From positions 620,001 through 684,000 of the forward strand of contig OY282430.1 of assembly GCA_958296025.1 (NCBI GenBank): a stretch of 64,000 bases of DNA. Direction: 5' to 3'. The translations under genes were made by a program, and so were the position numbers. Below, in pieces: positions 55,085 to 64,000 of the stretch (positions within the stretch are counted from its first letter, which is position 1; each line of letters begins with the position of its first letter). This stretch comes from an uncultured Pseudomonadales bacterium. Its GTDB lineage: Bacteria; Pseudomonadota; Gammaproteobacteria; Pseudomonadales; Azotimanducaceae. The notes beneath the pieces were generated by a model. The model was not told where the DNA came from. It did not search any database and saw only the letters and a list, made by a program, of their open reading frames with translations.

Positions 55085-57030
55085 GTATGAACGCTGGGTT
55101 TTGCAGCGTCTTTTCGATTCGCAATCAAATCATCCACCACCGCTGGTTCCGCCAAGGTGGTCAGGTCGCCGAGGTTGCCTAGGTCGTCGCTGGCGATCTT
55201 GCGCAGGATGCGGCGCATAATCTTGCCGGAGCGGGTCTTGGGCAGGCCCGGCGCCCATTGGATGGCGTCGGGTTTGGCGAAGGGGCCGATCTCGTGGCGC
55301 ACTAAGTCGATGAGGGTCTGTTTTAGGGCATCGTCCGGGTCGGCGTCCTGCATGGGGGTGACGAAGGCGTAGATGCCTTCGCCCTTGATGGCGTGCGGGA
55401 AGCTGACCACGGCGGCTTCGGCCACCTGCTCGTGCAGGACTAGGGCGCTTTCCACCTCGGCGGTGCCGATGCGGTGGCCGGAGACGTTCATCACGTCGTC
55501 CACCCGGCCGGTGATCCAGTAGTAGCCGTCGGCGTCGCGACGGGCGCCGTCGCCGGTGCAGTAGAGGCCCGGATAGTTGGCGTAGTAGGTGTCGATCAGC
55601 CGTTGATGGTCGCCGCGCACGGTGCGGATTTGGCCGGGCCAAGGGGCGGTGATGACCAGGTTGCCGGTGGCCTCCCGGTCTTTGATGAGCTGGCCATCGG
55701 CATCCACTAGGGCGGGCTGCACACCGAAGAACGGGCGGGTGGCGCTGCCGGGCTTGAGCGCGGTGGCCCCTGGCAGCGGTGCGATCATGATGCCGCCGGT
55801 CTCCGTTTGCCACCAGGTATCGACGATGGGGCAGCGGCTGTCGCCCACCACCCGGTAGTACCACTCCCAGGCTTCTGGGTTGATGGGTTCACCCACGGTG
55901 CCGAGCAGGTGCAGGGAGGCTCTGGAAGTCGCTTCGACGAATGCGTTGCCTTGCCCCATGAGCTGGCGGATGGCCGTCGGCGCGGTGTAGAAGATGTTGA
56001 CTTGGTGTTTGTCCACCACCCGCCAGCAGCGGGAGGCGTCCGGGTAGCTGGGCACGCCCTCGAACATCAGGGTGGTGGCGCCGTTGGCCAAGGGGCCGTA
56101 AACGATGTAGGAGTGGCCGGTGATCCAGCCCACGTCCGCAGTACACCAGTGGATGTCCCCGTCTTGGTAGTCGAAGACGTATTTGAAGCTCATGGCGGCG
56201 TGCAGCAGATAGCCGCCGGTGCTGTGCTGCACACCCTTGGGCCGCCCAGTGGAGCCGGAGGTGTACAGCACGAACAGCGGGTCCTCGCTGGCCATGGCCT
56301 CGGCTTCGCATAGGGCGGGCTGATCCGCCACCAGGTCGTGATACCAGAGATCCCGCCCTTCCCGCCAAGGGATGTCCGCGCCGGTGCGCCGCACGGTGAC
56401 GACGGTGCGCACGTTCGGGCAGGAGGCGAGGGCCGTATCCGTGTTGCGCTTGAGCGGCACCTTGCGTCCGCCACGCACGCCCTCGTCGGCGGTGATGACG
56501 GTGTGGCAGTCCGAATCCAGAATGCGCTCCGCCAAGGAGGTGGGCGAGAAGCCGCCGAACACCACGGAGTGCAGGGCGCCGATGCGGGCGCAGGCCAGCA
56601 TGGCGAAGGCCGCCTCCGGGATCATCGGCATGTAGATGCACACCCGGTCCCCCTTTTTGACGCCCCGCGCCTTGAGGCCGTTGGCCAGCCGGCAGACGGC
56701 TTCGTGGAGGGCTTGGTAGGTGATGACGGCATCGTCCCCCGGTGCGTCCCCCTCCCAGATGATCGCCGGCTGATCGGCGCGCTCGGGCAGGTGTCGGTCC
56801 ACGCAGTTGTGGCAGGCGTTCAGCTCGCCGCCGTCGAACCACTGGACACGGCCGGCGGTGAAGTCCGCCGCACAGACTTGGCGCCAAGGCTTGCCCCAAT
56901 CCAGAAACCGCGCCGCCTGCTCCGCCCAAAAGCCGTCTGGGTCTGCGATGGAGCGCCGGTACATCGCTTGGTAGCCTTCCTCATTGAGCAGCGCCCGTTG
57001 CGCCATGAAGTCATTCACTGGATGGATCAT
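55078..57030 (-). CDS. acs: Acetyl-CoA synthetase
   Basis: A 650-residue AMP-forming ligase (acetate + ATP + CoA). The phosphate loop is [18 protein letters not shown], with [10 protein letters not shown] and [20 protein letters not shown]. The acetylation/catalytic lysine lies in [15 protein letters not shown]. Its start overlaps the pgi stop by 20 bases. In Pseudomonas an acs gene also follows pgi, so this is a conserved position. Confidence 0.96.
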   Translation of the reverse strand: MIHPVNDFMAQRALLNEEGYQAMYRRSIADPDGFWAEQAARFLDWGKPWRQVCAADFTAGRVQWFDGGELNACHNCVDRHLPERADQPAIIWEGDAPGDDAVITYQALHEAVCRLANGLKARGVKKGDRVCIYMPMIPEAAFAMLACARIGALHSVVFGGFSPTSLAERILDSDCHTVITADEGVRGGRKVPLKRNTDTALASCPNVRTVVTVRRTGADIPWREGRDLWYHDLVADQPALCEAEAMASEDPLFVLYTSGSTGRPKGVQHSTGGYLLHAAMSFKYVFDYQDGDIHWCTADVGWITGHSYIVYGPLANGATTLMFEGVPSYPDASRCWRVVDKHQVNIFYTAPTAIRQLMGQGNAFVEATSRASLHLLGTVGEPINPEAWEWYYRVVGDSRCPIVDTWWQTETGGIMIAPLPGATALKPGSATRPFFGVQPALVDADGQLIKDREATGNLVITAPWPGQIRTVRGDHQRLIDTYYANYPGLYCTGDGARRDADGYYWITGRVDDVMNVSGHRIGTAEVESALVLHEQVAEAAVVSFPHAIKGEGIYAFVTPMQDADPDDALKQTLIDLVRHEIGPFAKPDAIQWAPGLPKTRSGKIMRRILRKIASDDLGNLGDLTTLAEPAVVDDLIANRKDAAKPSVHTK

Positions 57031-58633
57031 CGTCCGCCTTCCTGTTCAGTGCCTGAAGGTGTGCGACCAGAACCCGGGTGGACGCATCCTCTTCCAGCGC
57101 CACGCCGTCGTCGCCAAGTTGGTTGAATAGGCGCCTCGCCAGCCCTTTGCCGAATTCCACGCCCCATTGGTCGAAGGAGTTTATGTCCCAAACCAAGCCC
57201 TGGCAAAACACCCGGTGCTCGAAGAACGCGAGCAAGGCGCCCAGGCGCTTCGCGTCCAGGCGGTCCAGAACAAAGGTGTTGAGGCCGTGGTTGCCCGGCG
57301 CCGAGCGATGCGCATCGTCGCTGCGCCAGCCCAGTGCCATCGCCTGCCCTTGGGCGAGGCCGTTGGCCAGCAGCCAGCGGTGCTGTTCGTCGAGTTCGTG
57401 GTCGGCCTGCCCCACCAGAATGAAGTCCGCGCTGAACGAACGGGTGCCCTGATGCAACAGTTGGTGAATGGCGTGTTGGCTGAGAGTGCCTTCGCCCCCC
57501 CATACGATGGGGGCGGTGTGGACATCCACCTTGGCGCCGTTGCGACGGCGGCGCTTGCCGTTGCTTTCGGTGATGAGCTGCTGCAAATGGGCTGGCAGCA
57601 GCCGCAGGCGGTGGTCGTAGGGCAGTATCACCAGATTGCCGGCGCCCAAGAAGTTGCCGTTCCAGATGTCCAGCAAGGCCGCCAGCAGGGGGGCGTTGGC
57701 TGCGCCCGGGGCTTCTTGGAAGTGGCGGTCCATGCCCTGTGCGCCGGCCAACAGGTCGTTGAAGGCGTCGGTGCCGAGATGCACCGCGATGGGCAGGCCA
57801 ACGCTGGACCATAGAGAGAACCTTCCCCCCACCCAGTCCCACATCGGAAAGACGTTTTCTTTGCGCAGACCGGAGCGGACGGCGGCGTCGGCGTTGGCGG
57901 TGACGGCAACGAAGTGTGCGGCCAGGGCGTCGGGACGATTGGTTCGCTCCAGAAACCAGCTGCGCGCCGCGGCGGCGTTGGCTTGGGTCTCCAAGGTGGA
58001 GAAGGATTTGGAGGCGACGATGAACAGGGTACGCTCCGGGTTGGCCTCGGCCAAGGCCGCTTTGATGGCGCTGCCGTCGATGTTGGCGACATAGGTGGTC
58101 TTGATGGGTGGGTTCGCTGCGCCTAGGGCGGTGGTGACCAGTTCCGGGCCAAGGTGGGAGCCGCCGATGCCGATATGCACCAGCTGCGTGAAGGCCCGCC
58201 CGGAAAATCCCCGACGCCGGCCTCGGCGGACGGATTCGGCGAAGTCCAATAGCCGCCGGCGGGTTTCCGCCACTTGCTCGCCAACCGCCGCCAGCTGTTG
58301 TTCCGGTGGCGAACGCAGCGCGGTGTGCAGGGCGGCGCGCCGCTCGGTGTTGTTGACCATCCCGCCGCCGAACAACGCTTGCGCCCGCCGCCGCCAGCGC
58401 CTCTGCTCCGCTAGATCCAGCAGGGCGCCTAAGACCTCCAGGCTGACCTTCTGCCGGGAGAAATCGAACAATAGGCCGTCCGTGCGGATGCGCAGAGCTT
58501 CGCCCCGGGTGGAATCCGCGAGCAGGTCAGCCGACTTGAGCGGCTGCGGTTGCGCGGCGAGACGGGCCAAGCGCTTCCAGGCGGTCAGGTCGCTGGCGGC
58601 GGGTGACGCGGGTTCCTTTCGGTCTTCGGCCAT
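57011..58633 (-). CDS. pgi: Glucose-6-phosphate isomerase
   Basis: A 540-residue isomerase of the long (E. coli-like) type. [13 protein letters not shown] is the sugar-phosphate loop and [14 protein letters not shown] the PGI signature. KEN and [11 protein letters not shown] are present near the C-terminus. It interconverts glucose-6-phosphate and fructose-6-phosphate, linking central carbon with the sugar-nucleotide supply. It follows the nucleoside kinase gene by 26 bases. Confidence 0.96.
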   Translation of the reverse strand: MAEDRKEPASPAASDLTAWKRLARLAAQPQPLKSADLLADSTRGEALRIRTDGLLFDFSRQKVSLEVLGALLDLAEQRRWRRRAQALFGGGMVNNTERRAALHTALRSPPEQQLAAVGEQVAETRRRLLDFAESVRRGRRRGFSGRAFTQLVHIGIGGSHLGPELVTTALGAANPPIKTTYVANIDGSAIKAALAEANPERTLFIVASKSFSTLETQANAAAARSWFLERTNRPDALAAHFVAVTANADAAVRSGLRKENVFPMWDWVGGRFSLWSSVGLPIAVHLGTDAFNDLLAGAQGMDRHFQEAPGAANAPLLAALLDIWNGNFLGAGNLVILPYDHRLRLLPAHLQQLITESNGKRRRRNGAKVDVHTAPIVWGGEGTLSQHAIHQLLHQGTRSFSADFILVGQADHELDEQHRWLLANGLAQGQAMALGWRSDDAHRSAPGNHGLNTFVLDRLDAKRLGALLAFFEHRVFCQGLVWDINSFDQWGVEFGKGLARRLFNQLGDDGVALEEDASTRVLVAHLQALNRKADDDPSSE

Positions 58634-58659
58634 CGGCCCAAGGGGTTCCTGGCCGGTGC

Positions 58660-59337
58660 CTAGAGCAGCGTCGGGTTCGGATTGAAGTAGGAGCGGCTGC
58701 CCTGCATGGTCAGGATCTTTTCGATCAGGGCCTCTTGATGGGCTGGATTGTTGGCGAAGTCGATGGCGGCGGCGTTGATCACCAACACGGGCGATTGGTC
58801 GTAGGCATGAAAGAAGCCCGTGTAGGCGTCGGCTACGGCGTTTAGATAGCGGTCCTCAATATGCTGCTCGAAGGCGATGCCGCGTTGGCGGATGCGTTGC
58901 CGCAGCACCTTGGCCGGTGCCTGCAAATAGATCACCAAATCTGGGCACGGAGATGCGGGAACCACGGCGTCGTGGATTTGCTCGTACAGGGTGTATTCGT
59001 TTGCGTCCAAGGTGAGCTGGGCGAACAGGCGGTCCTTCTGCATGAGGAAATCGGCAATGAGTAGCGGACCTCCAGCTAGGTCGTCTTCGGGAAGGTCGTT
59101 GAGGATCCGGGCGCGGCTCAGTAGGAAGAACAACTGGGTTTGCATGGCGTTGACGCCGCCGCTTCGGTAGAACCGGCCGAGGAACGGATTGTCCAGCGCC
59201 GGCTCCAGCAGCAGGGGCCGGTCGAAGGCGCCGGCGAGTCTTTGCGCCAAGGTGGTCTTGCCCGCGCCGATAGGACCCTCCACCACCAAATAGCGGGGGG
59301 GATCGGCCTTGGCTGCTTCCGGCGGCGTTGGGTTCAA
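58660..59337 (-). CDS. Deoxynucleoside kinase
   Basis: A 225-residue dNK-family kinase. The P-loop is VVEGPIGAGKTTLAQRLA. The substrate helix carries FLLSRARILNDL, and the DRS-like lid is MQKDRLFAQ with an Arg-rich LID at LRQRIRQRGI. The family phosphorylates deoxyadenosine and deoxyguanosine in bacteria. It lies between pcnB and pgi. In relatives it accompanies folK and panBCD, which are absent here. Confidence 0.85.
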   Translation of the reverse strand: MNPTPPEAAKADPPRYLVVEGPIGAGKTTLAQRLAGAFDRPLLLEPALDNPFLGRFYRSGGVNAMQTQLFFLLSRARILNDLPEDDLAGGPLLIADFLMQKDRLFAQLTLDANEYTLYEQIHDAVVPASPCPDLVIYLQAPAKVLRQRIRQRGIAFEQHIEDRYLNAVADAYTGFFHAYDQSPVLVINAAAIDFANNPAHQEALIEKILTMQGSRSYFNPNPTLL

Positions 59338-59377
59338 GGCTGGTGGGCCCGATGCTGGCGCCGCTCGAGCAAGGCGT

Positions 59378-60640
59378 TCAGCGGTGCCGATGGCGGCGCT
59401 TGCCGCCGCTCCTGCGCCCGCCCGGCTGCTTCAGGGCGGCGATCATTTCGGCTTGACAGTCCGCCGGGGCCTTTTGCACTGCCGTCCACCAATCCGCTAG
59501 GTTGGCGTCCAACAAGCCGGCCTCGGTGCGCAGCAGGAGAAAGTCGTAAGCCGCACGGAACTTGGCGTGTTGCAGCAGCTTCGCCACCCGCCTCGGCCGG
59601 CGCTCTTCCAGTAACCGCTGCAAGCGCCAAATATCGGTGATGAAGCCGAAGTGCCGACGGGGCAGGGCGATGATGCGGCGCTGCGCGAGCAGGGCCTCAT
59701 GAGCGGCCACCAGGGAGGCTTCCGGTAGGCCCATGCCGCCAGTTGAGGACAGCGCCTTGACCCGTGCGCCGTAGTCCGCCCACAGCAGCACGGCGAGCAG
59801 AAACCCGGCGGTCACCGGCCGGCCGATGGCGATGCGACGGTCGGTGTTGAGCATGGCCAACGGCACCAACGGGTCTTGGGCCGGCGTGTTGGGGAACAGC
59901 GCCTTGGCGATGGGGGTTCGCTCCAGCAGGTGCCAAGCGTTGGCGGCGTAGCCGGTGAGGAACATCTTGCTGAACTCATCGAACAGGCGGGCGGAGGGAA
60001 TGTCCTGCAGACGGACAGTGATGGCCGCCGCATCCTCGGTGATGGCGGCGTCCAAGGCGAAGCCCAACTTGGCTTGAAAGCGAATGGCCCGGAGCAGCCG
60101 CACGGGATCTTCGACGAGGCGCTCCCTAGCTTCGCCGATGAACTTCAGGCGCCGCCGCTTGATGTCCTCAATGCCGCCGACGTAGTCCAGGATCAGTTCT
60201 TCGTGCGGATCGTAGTACAGAGCGTTGACGGTGAAGTCCCGCCGGAAGGCGTCCTCATCCAGGGTGCCGTAGGCGTTGTCCCGCAGAATCACGCCGTTGC
60301 CGTTGGTCTTGACGTTGCCGGCCGGCGCCTTGCGGAAGGTGGAGACCTCAATGACGTCCCGCCCGTAGCGGACATGGGCGATCTTGAAGCGCCGGCCCAC
60401 CATGCGCGAGCGACGAAACAGGCTGCGCACCTGCTCCGGGGTGGCGTTGGTGGCTACGTCGAAGTCCTTGGGGCTGGTGCCGAGCAACAGGTCGCGGACG
60501 CAGCCGCCCACCAGCCACGCCTGATAGCCGGCCTGCTTCAGCTTCGCGACCACGTCCATGGCGTTGGGATCCACCAACTCTTGGGAGATGTTGAGCGGCT
60601 TGGAGGCCAGCTGGGTGGCTGTGGCGGTGTCTATGTCCAA
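59378..60640 (-). CDS. pcnB: Poly(A) polymerase I
   Basis: A class II nucleotidyltransferase of about 420 residues from the TTG at 60640. The catalytic core is WLVGGCVRDLLLGTSPKDFD with ATNATPEQVRSLFR. GEARERLVEDPVRLLRAIRF is the conserved neck, and the C-terminus is basic (RRSGGKRRHRHR). It adds 3' poly(A) tails to RNA. The frame is open to 60853, but that extension overlaps the regulator gene and looks non-coding, while a -10-like TATCAT lies between. E. coli pcnB also uses a non-standard start. Confidence 0.9.
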   Translation of the reverse strand: MDIDTATATQLASKPLNISQELVDPNAMDVVAKLKQAGYQAWLVGGCVRDLLLGTSPKDFDVATNATPEQVRSLFRRSRMVGRRFKIAHVRYGRDVIEVSTFRKAPAGNVKTNGNGVILRDNAYGTLDEDAFRRDFTVNALYYDPHEELILDYVGGIEDIKRRRLKFIGEARERLVEDPVRLLRAIRFQAKLGFALDAAITEDAAAITVRLQDIPSARLFDEFSKMFLTGYAANAWHLLERTPIAKALFPNTPAQDPLVPLAMLNTDRRIAIGRPVTAGFLLAVLLWADYGARVKALSSTGGMGLPEASLVAAHEALLAQRRIIALPRRHFGFITDIWRLQRLLEERRPRRVAKLLQHAKFRAAYDFLLLRTEAGLLDANLADWWTAVQKAPADCQAEMIAALKQPGGRRSGGKRRHRHR

Positions 60641-60682
60641 AGCGTCTTCAAACTGTGCGTACAGAGGGGGCGGAAAAAGGAA

Positions 60683-60688
60683 ATGATA
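60683..60688 (-). promoter_or_regulatory. Candidate extended -10 element upstream of pcnB
   Basis: On the minus strand TGC-TATCAT gives an extended -10 (TGn) hexamer about 43 bases upstream of the TTG start at 60640. No good -35 is visible, which is tolerated by extended -10 promoters. It supports the shorter PcnB start. Confidence 0.35.
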
Positions 60689-60800
60689 GCACGATGGCGG
60701 GGCATCGACGGCCTTCGGGCCGGCGAGGCGTTGCCCGTCAGTCGATGCAAGTGCGTGGCTCGGGAGCGGCCGTTTGGCCCAATTGCTCGGCTGGTTTCGC

Positions 60801-62258
60801 TCAAAGAGTGGCGCTGCCGCGTTGGTCAGCAGACGTGGCGTCTTCGCGGCCATCGGCTGTGGAGCGCAAAGGGCCGCGTCTTTGGGTCTTGGTGCGGGGG
60901 ATGTTCATCCGCCGCCGCCTCTCCCAAAGGCTCTTGCGGCTGATGCCCAGTTTCTCGGCCAGTTCGGTTTCGGTCATCTGCTCTTGATGCTGCCGCACGA
61001 AGGCGACGAAGTATTCGCCCAAGGAGGCCGACGCACCGTTCCCGTCGCCCGGCGCCGCCGGCCTATGCGCCCCAACGATGTCGATGGCCAACAGGTCCGG
61101 GCCGACCTCGTCGCCCTCGCACAGCATGGCGGCCCGCTCCATCACGTTGGCCAATTCATGCAGGTTGCCGGGCCAGGGGTATTCGCCGATGGCGCGGATG
61201 GCCGCGTCGGACAGCGCAAGCGGCGCCTTGCTCAGCTTGCGGCAAAAGTGGCGCAACATGTCCTGGGCCAGCTCTTCGGCGTCTTCCCGCCGCGACCGCA
61301 GGGGCGGCAGCACCAAGGTGACGCCGTGCAAACGGCGGAGCAGCCCCTCATCGAACAGCCCCTCGGCGGCCAGTTGCCGCAAGCTGCGGTGGTTTGAGGC
61401 GATAATGCGCAGGTCCGAATTCGGGCCGCTGTCTGCCTCTCCCGCCGAGTTTGCGGGTTGGGCGTTAGGCAGCAGGGACGCTAGCCGCGCTTGCACCGCT
61501 AGGGGCAGATCGCCGACATATTGAAGGTAAAGAGTGCCGTCGGCCGCCTTGACCAAGCTGCTGTCCGGGCCAAAGAGTTCGGCTTCGATCAAGGGTTGGG
61601 ATATTGTGGCGCAGTTCAAAGTGACGATGGGCGCATCGCTGCGCTGGCTGCAGGCGTGGACGGCATGGACGAAAAAACCCTTTCCGAGGCCGGATTCCCC
61701 TTCAACGAGAACGGCGGCGTTCGTGGCGGCCACCGCCATGACACGCTGCCGCAGTTCGACCATGACGCTGCTCGAGCCCCTTAGGGCAAACGGGCGAGGC
61801 GTCCTTTTCCGCTTGCTGTTTCCCCTTCCAATGTGTCCGTCGCTGAGCGCTTGGCCCACCGCCGCCAGCGATTCGTCGTTGCCGAAAACTTCCCTGCGGA
61901 GCTGTCCGCAGAGCTGGACCGCCCGGCCCACCGCCGCCAGCAAGGTGTCCTTGGCGATGGGCAGCGGCAGGTAGTCGGCGGCGCCTAGCCGCATGGTCTC
62001 GACGGCCTCGGAAACCCGATTGGGGCCGGCGACGACGATGACCGGCGGGCAGATCCTGCGGCCCCTCGGGGCCTTCAAGAGAGGCTCCCGGTCGATGGCC
62101 TCGGGGTCGGCAAGGATGGCGTCGAAGGCGGTGAAGTCCCGCGCCGCCTTGCCGTTGGCTGGACTGCGGCCAGTTACTCGGTGGCCGCTTTTCCGCAAAG
62201 ACCGGGAAAGCTCCGCCCGGTGGGCGGGGTCAGACCGGATGACTAACAGATGCGGCAT
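60801..62258 (-). CDS. Degenerate NtrC-like (CbrB-like) regulator
   Basis: A 485-residue protein with receiver, AAA+ and Fis-type helix-turn-helix domains. Its place before pcnB matches Pseudomonas cbrB. Asp51 can still serve as phospho-acceptor, but the usual Thr/Ser is Ala77 and the usual Lys is absent (DYLPLP, 95-100). The AAA+ domain keeps Walker A GESGLGKG (187-194). The sigma-54-contacting GAFTGA loop is missing: ELFG (227-230) is followed within ten residues by GTLYLQYVGD (241-250), in which the Walker B acidic pair (normally LDEIG) is gone. The DNA-binding helix pair TELAEKLGISRKSLWERRRR (431-450) is intact. It therefore probably binds DNA but cannot drive sigma-54 open-complex formation. 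Confidence 0.85.
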   Translation of the reverse strand: MPHLLVIRSDPAHRAELSRSLRKSGHRVTGRSPANGKAARDFTAFDAILADPEAIDREPLLKAPRGRRICPPVIVVAGPNRVSEAVETMRLGAADYLPLPIAKDTLLAAVGRAVQLCGQLRREVFGNDESLAAVGQALSDGHIGRGNSKRKRTPRPFALRGSSSVMVELRQRVMAVAATNAAVLVEGESGLGKGFFVHAVHACSQRSDAPIVTLNCATISQPLIEAELFGPDSSLVKAADGTLYLQYVGDLPLAVQARLASLLPNAQPANSAGEADSGPNSDLRIIASNHRSLRQLAAEGLFDEGLLRRLHGVTLVLPPLRSRREDAEELAQDMLRHFCRKLSKAPLALSDAAIRAIGEYPWPGNLHELANVMERAAMLCEGDEVGPDLLAIDIVGAHRPAAPGDGNGASASLGEYFVAFVRQHQEQMTETELAEKLGISRKSLWERRRRMNIPRTKTQRRGPLRSTADGREDATSADQRGSATL

Positions 62259-62371
62259 GGCCGGCAGTGTAACAAAAAGCGCCGATGCGACTAGCGAAAA
62301 AATGCCGGTGCGAATGGAAAAGGGACGGTGCGCTTTCCGCTAAGGCAACCAGCCCGCATCGGCCAAGCACC

Positions 62372-63229
62372 TTAGCGGATGGCGAAGACCCGGTCACGAT
62401 GGCCTATGCGGCGGAGACCCCAATGCGCCACCGCCCAGCGGATCAAGCCCTCCAAATCAAGCTCTGGCGGTGACAGGCCGAGCAGGGCGAGGCTGGTGCG
62501 TAAATTGGCCGACGGCTTGCGATCGTCGATGGCCGGTGCCTGGGTCTGCTTGGACCACTTCTCCTTGGCCGGATTCAGCAGCACGGGAATGTGCGCGTAG
62601 GCCGGCGCTTTTTGGCCCAGCAGGCGCATGAGGAAAAGCTGTCGAGGGGTGTTTCCCAGCAGGTCCCGCCCGCGCAACACCCGCACGATGTCGGCGTCAC
62701 CGTCGTCCACCGCGGTGGCCAGTTGATAGGCGAAGGGGCCGTCCCGGCGTTTTACCACGAAGTCTCCCGTCGTCTCGCCGAGTGGAAACCTTTGCTGGCC
62801 TTGCGCCAAATCCGTGAACTCGCAAACCGCCTCATCCACCCGTACGCGCACGGCGGCTTCGGCAATGGACTTCCGGCGATGGCGGCAGCGCCCAGGATAG
62901 ATCGAGTGGCCGCGCAGTTGCTTGCGCGAGCAAGTGCAGAAGAACACCGAGCCGGTCATGTGCAGCGTCGCCAAGGCGGCTGCGTAGCGTTCAAGGTGCT
63001 CGCTCTGCCGCTGCACGGCCCCGTCCCAGTGCAGGCCGTGTGCTTCAAGGGTGCGCAGTATGCTGTCCAGGGCGGCGGGATCGTTGCGCGGCTGGTCCAG
63101 GTCGTCCAAGCGCAGCCGCCATGCCAGCCCGTGGGCGCGGGCGTCCAGGAAGCTGGCTAGGGCGGTGTACAGGGAGCCGATGTGCAGCGGCCCTGTTGGG
63201 GACGGCGCGAAGCGCCCGGCGCCGGCCAC
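62372..63229 (-). CDS. gluQ: Glutamyl-Q tRNA(Asp) synthetase
   Basis: A 285-residue truncated glutamyl-tRNA synthetase that attaches glutamate to queuosine of tRNA(Asp). GRFAPSPTGPLHIGSLYTAL contains the HIGH-like motif. The zinc site is FFCTCSRKQLRGHSIYPGRC (C.C...Y...C), and the KMSK-like motif is KWSKQTQA. The GTG at 63229 lies just after the dksA stop; a frame from 63289 would overlap dksA. The pair dksA-gluQ is conserved. Confidence 0.93.
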   Translation of the reverse strand: MAGAGRFAPSPTGPLHIGSLYTALASFLDARAHGLAWRLRLDDLDQPRNDPAALDSILRTLEAHGLHWDGAVQRQSEHLERYAAALATLHMTGSVFFCTCSRKQLRGHSIYPGRCRHRRKSIAEAAVRVRVDEAVCEFTDLAQGQQRFPLGETTGDFVVKRRDGPFAYQLATAVDDGDADIVRVLRGRDLLGNTPRQLFLMRLLGQKAPAYAHIPVLLNPAKEKWSKQTQAPAIDDRKPSANLRTSLALLGLSPPELDLEGLIRWAVAHWGLRRIGHRDRVFAIR

Positions 63230-63234
63230 GGCTG

Positions 63235-63693
63235 TCAGCCGCGCAGTTGCCGCTCCTTGATTTCCGCCAAGGACTTGCAATCCACGCATTGGGTGGCGGT
63301 GGGCCGCGCCTCCAAGCGACGCAGGCCGATCTCCATGCCACAGGTTTCGCAGTAGCCGTAGTCCTGTTGGTCCAACTTTTCGATGGTCTGGTCGATCTTG
63401 CGGATCAGCTTGCGCTCCCGGTCCCGGGTGCGCAGCTCGATGGTGAACTCCTCCTCTTGAGTGGCGCGGTCGACCTGATCCGGGAAGTTGGTGGCCTCAT
63501 CCTGCATGTGATGCACGGTGCGGTCCACCTCCTCCATGAGATCGGTGCGCCACCGGGTCAGGATGGTGCGGAAGTGCTTGAGCTGCCCGGCGCTCATGTA
63601 GGCTTCGTTTTCCGCCGGCTGGTAAGCCGTGAAGCTGGTGAAAGGGGAATCCAACGATCCCGTGCCAAGGTGCCTTTGTGCTGTCTCCGCCAT
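63235..63693 (-). CDS. dksA: RNA polymerase-binding transcription factor DksA
   Basis: A 152-residue coiled-coil and zinc-finger protein that works with ppGpp at RNA polymerase. The coiled-coil tip carries NFPDQVDRATQEEEF, including the Asp and Ala needed for activity. The zinc finger is CETCGMEIGLRRLEARPTAT plus QCVDC. GAAGGAAA precedes the ATG. It is the first gene of the minus-strand run and divergent from sfsA. Confidence 0.97.
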   Translation of the reverse strand: MAETAQRHLGTGSLDSPFTSFTAYQPAENEAYMSAGQLKHFRTILTRWRTDLMEEVDRTVHHMQDEATNFPDQVDRATQEEEFTIELRTRDRERKLIRKIDQTIEKLDQQDYGYCETCGMEIGLRRLEARPTATQCVDCKSLAEIKERQLRG

Positions 63694-63927
63694 TTTCCTT
63701 CATTCCGTATCGCTGCCGTTGCGCGACGCTTCGCATCGCCGTCCAACCGTCCCTTATACGATGGGGGGCGGCCAATCGAAGGGCGCGTAAACTACCAAAA
63801 CAAAAGTGGATTGACCATAAATGTTTGCCGGCAAAATGCGAACCAACCTCAGCCGCCAAAAAGCGGGTGAACCGGCTGCCGCGACCGGCTTGGATGCGGT
63901 CGGGGCGGTGGCCCTGCAGCGGCTGCC

Positions 63928-64000
63928 GTGATCTACGATCCACCCCTTGTGGAGGGGCGCTTGGTGCGCCGACATCAGCGCTTTCTGGCGGATGTGGAGT
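63928..64000 (+). CDS. sfsA: SfsA, DNA-binding protein / sugar fermentation stimulation, N-terminal part
   Basis: From a GTG at 63928 the frame reads IYDPPLVEGRLVRRHQRFLA then DVE, cut by the window edge. This matches the start of SfsA (E. coli: FSPPL, then YKRFLADV). sfsA is next to dksA in many Gammaproteobacteria, which supports the call although only 24 codons are visible. Confidence 0.8.
   Translation, partial: MIYDPPLVEGRLVRRHQRFLADVE

Noticed and set aside
60641-60800. A CrcZ-type small RNA between the CbrB-like regulator and pcnB
   Set aside because: In Pseudomonas crcZ lies here, but I see no series of A-rich CA motifs in this gap, only a possible pcnB promoter.

Overview
The window is GC-rich, densely coded bacterial chromosome. 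Its gene families and gene order (topoisomerase IV parE/parC, EF-P with EpmA, ftsYEX, rpoH sigma-32, the sfsA/dksA/gluQ/pcnB group, coaBC-algC-argB, radC-rpmB-rpmG-mutM) point to a Gammaproteobacterium. The abundance of eukaryote-like repeats in one protein and several sulfatases would fit a marine or host-associated lineage, but that is inference. No rRNA, tRNA, CRISPR array, prophage or intact insertion sequence was seen.

Layout. 1-24 kb is an envelope and glycan region: a partial glycosyltransferase, a giant O-antigen-ligase-like membrane protein carrying ten leucine-rich-repeat modules, a Gfo/Idh/MocA oxidoreductase, a methyltransferase, an orphan solute-binding protein, hldE, two oxidoreductases, a GLUG-repeat secreted protein, an AAA/nuclease-type accessory gene, waaA, small exported or membrane proteins, tolC, yqiB and cpdA. 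24.5-28.7 kb holds parE and parC. 28.7-41.7 kb is a sulfur-ester-themed accessory region: sulfotransferase, SRPBCC-DUF1214 fusion, SDR, two paralogous arylsulfatases, a secreted propeller-like protein, a TonB-dependent receptor and an alkylsulfatase-like metallohydrolase. 41.7-64 kb is housekeeping: efp-epmA, algC-argB, coaBC, radC-rpmB-rpmG-mutM, ftsY-ftsE-ftsX, rsmD-coaD, rpoH, trmB, then a long minus-strand run dksA-gluQ-NtrC-like regulator-pcnB-dnk-pgi-acs, with the start of sfsA at the right edge.

The most striking item is the 2214-residue protein at 120-6764. A Wzy_C/WaaL-type ligase fold is interrupted, exactly in its large periplasmic loop, by about 1770 residues of plant-type LRR built from ten tandem modules. 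It sits among lipopolysaccharide genes (hldE, waaA, sugar-modifying enzymes), so the likely theme is a surface glycan ligase or polymerase that carries its own recognition domain.

Several conserved operons have pieces missing compared with Pseudomonas or E. coli: dut between coaBC and algC (where a 13-bp direct-repeat scar lies), cbrA next to a degenerate CbrB-like regulator, folK-panBCD between pcnB and pgi, and nudF/yqiA in the tolC-parE group. WaaA carries an insertion and an altered motif. These look like lineage-specific losses or relocations and are listed individually.
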